Source: an uncultured Allorhizobium sp. (lineage in GTDB: Bacteria > Pseudomonadota > Alphaproteobacteria > Rhizobiales > Rhizobiaceae). Taken from it: 64,000 nucleotides of DNA. Below, one piece after another: positions 61,111 through 64,000 of the stretch (within the stretch, counting starts at the first letter, position 1; each line of letters starts with the position of its first letter). The notes beneath the pieces were generated by a model. The model had not been told where the DNA came from. It did not search any database and saw only the letters and a program-made list of their open reading frames with translations. The stretch spans positions 3,053,001 through 3,117,000 of the forward strand of contig OY288189.1 in assembly GCA_958439205.1 (NCBI GenBank), read 5' to 3'. The translations under genes were made by a program, and so were the position numbers.

Positions 61111-61145
61111 CGACTGTCGAAGACCGTCGATGCCGTCCCTCGCTG

Positions 61146-61775
61146 CTAAACCAGCTTCTCGGACGGCACGATGGTCACGCCCGGTGCCGCCGAGATGGCA
61201 GCATCGAGCATGGCGCGGGCGATGGCCTCCGGCCGGTTCGCCTGCATGGATAAGGGCAGGACCGGCTTCAAGATTGAAAGTACTTTGCCTGCCCACTGCT
61301 CCATGGGGCGCGGCTCAGGACGCGGCCCGTCAATCAGCCCGGGACGGACCAGTACGGTGCGCTCGAAACCGAGCGCCTGGATATCCCGCTCCGTCTCGCC
61401 CTTCACCCGGCTATAGAAGAAGAGTGACTTGATGTCGGCCCCCTTGGCCGAGTTGAGCACAAAGCACCTGGCGCCATGGGCTTTCGCCAGCCGGGCGATC
61501 TCGACCGGATAGTCATGGTCGACGCGGTGGAAACGCTCGCGCGATCCGGCAGACTTCAATGTCGTCCCCAGTGCACAGATCACCGCATCCGCGGTCCAGA
61601 TCGACGGATCCTGCGGAAGCCTGTCGAAATCCAGTGTCGGCGCTGATAGCCCCGCTCGGGATGGCAGAGGCTTGCGGGCCGGAGCGGTCACCGCAGTTAC
61701 CCGCGGGTCGGCGAGCGCCAGTTCCAGCACCTGACTGCCGACAAGCCCGGTGGCGCCCAACAACAACAGATGCAT
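61146..61775 (-). CDS. NAD(P)-binding Rossmann protein (HTATIP2/YwnB-like)
   Basis: 209 residues with the N-terminal dinucleotide-binding motif LLLGATGLVGSQVLELAL and a conserved FVLNSAKGADIKSLFFYSRVKGETER, containing the S-x-K-G and Y-x-x-x-K of atypical SDR (a5-like) proteins such as TIP30/YwnB. The substrate is unknown; oxidoreductase or NADPH-sensing roles are typical. It converges on the DUF1206 gene. Confidence 0.85.
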   Translation of the reverse strand: MHLLLLGATGLVGSQVLELALADPRVTAVTAPARKPLPSRAGLSAPTLDFDRLPQDPSIWTADAVICALGTTLKSAGSRERFHRVDHDYPVEIARLAKAHGARCFVLNSAKGADIKSLFFYSRVKGETERDIQALGFERTVLVRPGLIDGPRPEPRPMEQWAGKVLSILKPVLPLSMQANRPEAIARAMLDAAISAAPGVTIVPSEKLV

Positions 61776-61890
61776 GATCCCGTCTTCCTATATGTAAACA
61801 GCCGGCTCAGATCGGCCGGCCCCTGCCCGCGCTTGGGTCACGACCTCAATGTCCGGTCACACTGCCTGTTCCATCATACAAACGCAAAAA

Positions 61891-61912
61891 GGCGCCGCAT
61901 CGCTGCAGCGCC
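61891..61912. terminator. Terminator after the chemoreceptor gene
   Basis: GGCGC / GCGCC outer stem with inner GCA/TGC pairing, followed leftward by TTTTTGCG, about 33 nt after the stop. Confidence 0.75.
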
Positions 61913-61944
61913 CTGTGTTGTCACCGGTTACCCGGAGCCTTGGC

Positions 61945-63855
61945 TCAGGCTGCCGTGCGGTAGCTGGCAGAGCCGGACGATGCGCCGCCTTCGAGCTTAA
62001 AGCGGGCAAGCTGCGCCTGCAGCTGGCGGGCTTCGCCGGCAAGAACCTGGCTGGCGGCCGTGGTTTCTTCGACCATGGCTGCGTTCTGCTGGGTCATCTG
62101 GTCCATATGGTTGACCGAGGTGTTGATCTCGCCAAGCGCTGCCGACTGTTCTTCGGCGGCACGGGCAATCGTCACGACGTGGTCGTTGACGCGATTGACC
62201 AGCGATTCGATCTCCTTCAGCGCTTCGCCGGTCGACAGAACCAGCGACACGCCACCCTTCACCTCGTCGGCCGAGGTGTTGATCAGGGTCTTGATCTCCT
62301 TCGCTGCATTCGCCGAACGCTGGGCCAGTTCACGCACTTCCTGGGCGACGACGGCGAAGCCACGACCGGCTTCACCGGCACGCGCTGCCTCGACACCGGC
62401 GTTCAGTGCGAGAAGGTTGGTCTGGAAGGCGATTTCGTCGATGACCGAGATGATCTGGCTGATCTTCTGCGAGGACTGCTCGATGCGGCCCATGGCGTCG
62501 ATCGCGTTGCGGACGATGTCGCCCGACTTGCCGGCGCTCGACTTGGTCTCGTCGACCATGTGCGAGGCTTCCTTGGCGCGGACGGTCGAGGTCTTCACCG
62601 TGGTGGTGATTTCCTCGAGCGCTGCGGCCGTCTCTTCCAGCGAAGCGGCCTGCTGCTCGGTGCGGCGGGCAAGCTGGTTAGCAGCCGACGACAGTTCGCC
62701 GGAATTGCCGGTGATGGTGCCGGCGGCGGTCAAGATGTTCTGCATCGTCTGGCGCAGAACGGCCATGGTCTGGTTGACGTTGCCCTGGAGTTCGGCAAAC
62801 GCGCCCTGGAACTGGCCCTGCATCTCATGCGTCAGGTCGGCATCGGCAAGCGCTGCGATCACGCGGCGGACTTCCGAGACGCCACGGTCGACGCTTTCGA
62901 CCAGTTCGTTGACCGAAGCTGCAAAGCGCTGCAGGTCGGCATCCTCATAAGTCTTCGAAATGCGCTTGGAGAAGTCACCTGCAGCGGCAGCAGCAACAAT
63001 GCCACTGATCGAGGTCTGCAGGTCGCGGCTCTGGGCATGCAGAGCGGCTTCCTGGGCTTCCATGGCGCGCATCTGCTCTTCATTGGTGCGGAAGACTTCC
63101 AGCGCACGGGCCATTTCGCCGATTTCGTCCTTGCGGTCGGTGCCGGGGATGGCGCTGCCGAGCTTGCCGGATGCCATTTCGGACATGATCGAGGTCAGGC
63201 TGCGGATCGGGTTGACGATGCCGCGGCGGGCGAGAAGGAAGCTGATGGCCACACCGGCGAGAATGCACACGCCTGCGGTGACGACCTGGAGCAGCATGGT
63301 GAAGCCGGAGGCGGCCAGCGCGTTTTCACGCGAACCCTTCAGCGTGTCGGCGGAGTAGGTCGAGTATTCCTTGACCGCTGCCGTCACCACCTTCTGGGCG
63401 TCGAGCGCCTTGCCGAGTTCCGTCTTCATCACGACCGGATCCTGGCCGGCCGGCGTGGCGGCAACTGCCACCATGGCGCGGATCTGGGCGAAATAGGCGT
63501 CAAGCGTTGTCTTGATCTTACCCAGCAGCTGGGTTTCCGTCGCGTCCGCGGTCGCAGCGATCTTCGGCAGGCGGGCCAGCATCTCGCCAGCGCGCTTGTC
63601 GGTTTCAGCGGCGAAGTCGGCCGCCTTTTCCGGCGTCAGCGCCAGCTGGTAGGTCATGCGCGAAATCGCGATGATGTCGACACGCAGGTCCATCGCCTCG
63701 CGGGCAACCTCTTCGCGCGCGCCGGTGTCCTTGAGGGCAGATCCCAGCGAGGACAGGCCGCTTGCGCCGACAGCTGCAATTGCCGCAGCCGCCACGCCCA
63801 TCAGCACCACGACAAGGCTGACCTTTTTCAGAATGGAAAGATTGGCAATACTCAT
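61945..63855 (-). CDS. Methyl-accepting chemotaxis protein
   Basis: 636 residues. Two membrane helices (~10-31 and ~188-212) flank a ~155-residue periplasmic helical sensor domain. A HAMP domain follows ([19 protein letters not shown]), a second HAMP-like stretch ([17 protein letters not shown]), and then the signalling domain with the hairpin tip [23 protein letters not shown]. The C-terminus (SYRTAA) has no CheR-tether pentapeptide. The ligand is not known. GGAG lies 8 nt upstream of ATG 63855. Confidence 0.93.
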   Translation of the reverse strand: MSIANLSILKKVSLVVVLMGVAAAAIAAVGASGLSSLGSALKDTGAREEVAREAMDLRVDIIAISRMTYQLALTPEKAADFAAETDKRAGEMLARLPKIAATADATETQLLGKIKTTLDAYFAQIRAMVAVAATPAGQDPVVMKTELGKALDAQKVVTAAVKEYSTYSADTLKGSRENALAASGFTMLLQVVTAGVCILAGVAISFLLARRGIVNPIRSLTSIMSEMASGKLGSAIPGTDRKDEIGEMARALEVFRTNEEQMRAMEAQEAALHAQSRDLQTSISGIVAAAAAGDFSKRISKTYEDADLQRFAASVNELVESVDRGVSEVRRVIAALADADLTHEMQGQFQGAFAELQGNVNQTMAVLRQTMQNILTAAGTITGNSGELSSAANQLARRTEQQAASLEETAAALEEITTTVKTSTVRAKEASHMVDETKSSAGKSGDIVRNAIDAMGRIEQSSQKISQIISVIDEIAFQTNLLALNAGVEAARAGEAGRGFAVVAQEVRELAQRSANAAKEIKTLINTSADEVKGGVSLVLSTGEALKEIESLVNRVNDHVVTIARAAEEQSAALGEINTSVNHMDQMTQQNAAMVEETTAASQVLAGEARQLQAQLARFKLEGGASSGSASYRTAA

Positions 63856-64000
63856 GAAACTTACTCCGTGCGACCCGCCATCCTGGCAGGCGGCCTTGTG
63901 CGGCCGTGCATGGAGCTCATTCCATACTGATCACCTTCCTCACTACACGGGACATGTTTCCATTTCGTTGATGCGAAATAGAGGAATTACGCATGGGAAA
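63856..64000. other. Upstream region of the chemoreceptor, possible gene start at the edge
   Basis: 145 bp, AT-richer on the right. An ATG at 63993-63995, with GAGGAA ~8 nt upstream, could begin a rightward gene, but only two codons are in view. The rest holds the chemoreceptor promoter, not identified further. Confidence 0.3.

Noticed and set aside
61849-63930. 693-residue rightward open frame
   Set aside because: Antisense of the chemoreceptor; no recognisable domain.

Overview
The window looks like an ordinary stretch of a Rhizobiaceae chromosome (Rhizobium/Agrobacterium/Neorhizobium type). The evidence is high GC, the alphaproteobacterial cluster dgt-argS-SPOR-nagZ-scpA-scpB-tatABC-serS-surE, the ExoR repressor, PopZ, GANTC (CcrM) motifs, EcfG-type stress promoters and a RIME-like mosaic repeat. 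I see no rRNA, prophage, insertion sequence, CRISPR array or replication origin. Three tRNAs (Cys, Asn, Leu) are present.

Layout. 1-13.8 kb: a leftward housekeeping block covering dNTP hydrolysis, arginyl-tRNA synthesis, envelope (SPOR, NagZ), chromosome segregation (ScpAB), an orphan ABC ATPase, Tat export, seryl-tRNA synthesis and SurE. 14-24.7 kb: ErpA and exonuclease III (rightward), then leftward exoR, a FadL-like porin, valS, popZ, a Pcm-like methyltransferase and small proteins. 24.8-34 kb: tRNA-Asn, photolyase, a Phd/PIN toxin-antitoxin pair, a sulfur cluster (cysteine synthase, AlaX, a rhodanese-GNAT fusion), a secreted metallopeptidase-like protein and a catalase-family protein. 34-40.4 kb: alanine dehydrogenase with a divergent Lrp regulator, two tandem PilZ proteins, a Tat-exported CpdB, and a divergent LysR/azoreductase pair. 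40.5-48.8 kb: an ammonium-transporter/PAS/GGDEF/EAL fusion with a HlyU-family gene, a hydrolase, ilvA and trkH. 48.8-54 kb: a NitT/TauT-type ABC transporter split by a RIME-like element, a MarR-GNAT fusion, tRNA-Leu, a third PilZ protein and WrbA. 54-64 kb: a CinA-type protein, a universal stress protein behind an FNR/FixK box, gpt, DUF2231 plus a sorbosone-dehydrogenase-like lipoprotein, an ArsR/SRPBCC pair with two matching operators, stress-type membrane proteins, an NAD(P)-binding protein and a chemoreceptor.

Themes. (1) Cyclic-di-GMP: the Amt-GGDEF-EAL fusion could couple ammonium to c-di-GMP, and three PilZ proteins are possible receptors. (2) General stress: GGAAC-N16-CGTT promoters precede the catalase-family gene and a DUF1206 gene, with weaker copies before DUF2231 and a 54-residue membrane protein. 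(3) The intergenic regions hold unusually clean palindromes, the most striking being a near-perfect 28-bp palindrome made of four GANTC sites between the convergent cpdB and lysR genes. The best candidate for an under-described system is the ammonium-sensing c-di-GMP fusion. Everything else is mostly conserved core with some lineage-specific fusions.
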